Below are positions 62,128-64,000 of a stretch of 64,000 nt of DNA, piece after piece. The notes under the pieces are model-generated. The model saw only the letters and a program-made list of their open reading frames with translations. It was not told where the DNA came from and made no database searches. The stretch is from Ruminococcus sp. FMBCY1. Its GTDB lineage: Bacteria; Bacillota; Clostridia; Oscillospirales; Acutalibacteraceae. Each line of letters begins with the position of its first letter. Position 1 is the stretch's first letter. The translations under genes were made by a program, and so were the position numbers. The DNA lies in the NCBI RefSeq assembly GCF_023921805.1, contig NZ_CP074197.1, positions 558,001-622,000 on the forward strand, written 5' to 3'.

Positions 62128-63405
62128 ATGGCATTAAAAGAAAGTAAAAAACTTGAGCAGGCTAATTCATACGAGTTAGTTGTTACAGTTGACGGAGAAA
62201 CTTTTGAAAAAGCACTTAACACAGTTTACAAGAAGGAAGTTAAGAAAATTAACATTCCCGGTTTTAGAAAGGGCAAAGCTCCACGCCACATTATTGAGAA
62301 AATGTACGGCAAAGAAGTATTCTATGATGACGCTATGCAGGATTGCTATCCTGAGGCTCTTTACAACGCAGCAGAAGAGGCAGGCGTAAAGATTGTTGCT
62401 GTTGAATCTATCGAAGTTACAGAGGTTGAGAACGGCTTTACTTTCAAGGCAAACATCGTTGTTGAGCCTGATATGGAAATCAACAACTACCTTGGCTTTG
62501 AAGTAACAAAGAAGTCAACAGAAGTTACAGACGAGCTTATTGACGAAGAAATTGAGAAGGTTCGTGACCGTAACTCAAGAATGGTAACAGTTGAGGACAG
62601 ACCTGTTGCTAACGGCGACATCGCAGTTATCGACTTTGAAGGCTTTGTTGACGGCGTTGCATTTGACGGCGGTAAGGCTGAAAACTACAACCTTACAATC
62701 GGTTCAGGCAACTTTATCCCGGGCTTTGAGGAGCAGATTATCGGTCACAGCACTGATGAAGAGTTCTCTATCAATGTTAAGTTCCCTGAAGAGTATCAGG
62801 CTGAAGAGCTCGCAGGTAAGGACGCAGAGTTCAAGATTAAGCTTCACGAGATTAAGGCTAAGGAACTCCCTGAAGTTGACGATGAGTTTGTAAAGGATGT
62901 TTCAGAGAAAGAAACTGTAGCAGAATACAGAGATGAGCTTAAAGAAACAATCGCTGCCCGTCTTGAGGATGAAGCTGAAAAGGATAAGGACAATCAGATT
63001 GCCGAAAAACTTATCGAACTTCTTGAGGGCGAAATCCCACAGGCTATGTATGACAACCAGGTAAACGAAATGGTTAGAGATTTCGAGATGAGAATCCGTT
63101 CACAGGGTATTGATATGAACACATACCTCCAGTATATGGGTATTGACCTTGACGGCTTAAAGAAGATGTATGCCGACGAGGCTAAGAAGAGAGTTCAGTT
63201 AAGACTTGCTCTTGAAACAATCGCTAAGAAAGAGAATATTGAAGTAACAGACGCTGACCTTGACGAGGCTTACAACAAGATGGCAGAAGCTTACAAGGTA
63301 GATGTTGAAACAGTTAAGGGTGCAGTTCCTGCCGAAACACTTACACTTGATGTTAAGGCTGAAAAGGCTCTTAATATGGTAAAGGACAGTGTAGTTATTA
63401 AATAA
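62128..63405 (+). CDS. tig: Trigger factor
   Basis: A 425-residue ribosome-bound chaperone and prolyl isomerase. The ribosome-binding loop GFRKGKAPRHIIEKMYG is near residue 47; the FKBP-type domain (about 150-245) contains VIDFEGFVDGVAFDGGKAEN and GSGNFIPGFEEQI; a helical C-terminal domain follows. ATG at 62128 behind GGAGG. It precedes clpP, the standard tig-clpP order. Confidence 0.97.
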   Translation: MALKESKKLEQANSYELVVTVDGETFEKALNTVYKKEVKKINIPGFRKGKAPRHIIEKMYGKEVFYDDAMQDCYPEALYNAAEEAGVKIVAVESIEVTEVENGFTFKANIVVEPDMEINNYLGFEVTKKSTEVTDELIDEEIEKVRDRNSRMVTVEDRPVANGDIAVIDFEGFVDGVAFDGGKAENYNLTIGSGNFIPGFEEQIIGHSTDEEFSINVKFPEEYQAEELAGKDAEFKIKLHEIKAKELPEVDDEFVKDVSEKETVAEYRDELKETIAARLEDEAEKDKDNQIAEKLIELLEGEIPQAMYDNQVNEMVRDFEMRIRSQGIDMNTYLQYMGIDLDGLKKMYADEAKKRVQLRLALETIAKKENIEVTDADLDEAYNKMAEAYKVDVETVKGAVPAETLTLDVKAEKALNMVKDSVVIK

Positions 63406-63465
63406 TTTGAATAATTAACCTGTTTTTGTTAATTACTATTTACTATAATGAAAGGTTTTGATCAA

Positions 63466-64000
63466 ATGGCATTAGTACCATATGTACTTGAACAGACAAG
63501 CCGTGGCGAACGCTCATACGACATCTATTCAAGACTTCTTAATGACAGAATCGTTATGCTCACAGAAGAAGTGAACAGTGCAAGTGCAAGTGTAGTAGTA
63601 GCACAGCTACTCTACCTTGAGAGCCAGGATCCTACAAAGGATATTTGCCTTTATATCAACAGCCCCGGTGGCAGTGTTACAGATGGATTTGCAATATTTG
63701 ATACAATGAATTACATCAAATGTGATGTTTCCACTATTTGTATGGGTATGGCAGCAAGTATGGGTGCATTCCTCCTTGCAGCAGGCGCAAAGGGCAAGCG
63801 TCTTGCTCTTCCAAACAGTGACATTATGATTCACCAACCGTCAGGCGGTGCACAAGGTCAGGCTACAGATATGGAAATTCATACAAGACACATTCTTGAT
63901 ATGAAACAGCGTCTTAATCAGATTCTTGCTGATAATACAGGACAGCCGATTGATGTAATCTCAAGAGATACTAACAGAGATAACTTTATGACTGCTCAGC
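63466..64000 (+). CDS. clpP: ATP-dependent Clp protease proteolytic subunit (3' end outside window)
   Basis: The reading frame is open to the last base; 178 codons are visible of the usual 193-200. The start is the ATG at 63466 ([20 protein letters not shown]) with AAAGG 10 bases upstream; an in-frame ATG at 63448 would put that site inside the gene. Catalytic residues: Ser in [11 protein letters not shown], His in IMIHQPSGG and Asp in RDNFM just before the window end. SPGGSV is the substrate-clamp motif. A 7-bp stem-loop AATTAAC/GTTAATT (63413-63434) lies between tig and clpP. Confidence 0.96.
   Translation, partial: MALVPYVLEQTSRGERSYDIYSRLLNDRIVMLTEEVNSASASVVVAQLLYLESQDPTKDICLYINSPGGSVTDGFAIFDTMNYIKCDVSTICMGMAASMGAFLLAAGAKGKRLALPNSDIMIHQPSGGAQGQATDMEIHTRHILDMKQRLNQILADNTGQPIDVISRDTNRDNFMTAQ

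Noticed and set aside
63444..63449. TATAAT as a clpP promoter
   Set aside because: No -35 box at the right distance, and transcription from it would begin inside or after the AAAGG binding site.
1..64000. CRISPR arrays, tRNA or rRNA genes, IS elements with DDE transposases
   Set aside because: I found no regularly spaced repeats, no cloverleaf-like segments and no DDE transposase; the only mobile-element enzymes are the tyrosine recombinases.

Overview
The window reads as a piece of a low-GC Firmicutes (Clostridia) chromosome, most like a Ruminococcus-type Oscillospiraceae. The backbone from about 14.3 kb to the end has Firmicutes-only genes and orders (infC-rpmI-rplT, dprA-topA-trmFO, plsX-rnc-smc-ftsY, yhbY-nadD-yqeK-rsfS, mutS-mutL-miaA, yggS-sepF-ylmH-divIVA-ileS-lspA, rplS-lepB-rbgA-rnhB), a sporulation gene (yunB), AGGAGG-type ribosome binding sites and many TTG starts. 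The genus is an inference from codon style and gene order.

Region 1, bases 1 to about 14,300, is accessory DNA. Its codon use is visibly more GC-rich and Lachnospiraceae-like than the backbone. It holds a pair of ABC transporter half-subunits (1-3427), then a block typical of integrative elements: a small sigma-like protein, a DUF3846 protein, a 525-base gap with RNA-like folding, a DUF4240 protein and a DinG/XPD-type helicase (3976-8222). Next come three overlapping tyrosine recombinases and a small TnpC/DUF6262-like protein (8392-13133), arranged like a Tn554-family transposition module. This module is flanked by palindromes, the strongest being a 27-bp stem directly after the last gene. 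Last is a two-gene operon, cupin plus carboxymuconolactone-decarboxylase-like (13420-14205), behind a promoter with a 19-bp spacer and dyad as in MerR-regulated promoters. The accessory block ends against the 3' half of a second, backbone-style cupin gene (14309-14581), so a resident homologue seems to have been cut at the junction. No relaxase or conjugation machinery is visible.

Region 2, 14,651-38,508, holds tadA and a CPBP protease on the minus strand, divergent from infC-rpmI-rplT with its attenuator leader. A long housekeeping series follows: an rRNA methyltransferase, dprA, topA, trmFO, plsX, rnc, a radical SAM protein, smc, ftsY, rdgB, yhbY, nadD, yqeK, rsfS and leuS. After it come rpsU (58 codons) with its own promoter, hairpin and terminator, then aroQ, pepQ, efp and a CD1247-like zinc-ribbon protein.

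Region 3, 38,507-64,000, holds yunB, miaB, ylbF, mutS, mutL, miaA, a HlyD-like protein, yggS, sepF, ylmH, divIVA, ileS, lspA, an RluD-type synthase, rplS with a structured leader, two tandem signal peptidases, rbgA, rnhB, yraN, a dipeptidase, thrC, a metallophosphatase, tig and the start of clpP (cut by the window end). These genes cover translation, tRNA modification, mismatch repair, division-site proteins, protein export and proteolysis.

I saw no tRNA, rRNA, CRISPR array or T-box. The most unusual parts are the recombinase module with its flanking palindromes, the structured gap at 4974-5498, the split cupin junction, and several overlaps of terminators, promoters and start sites.
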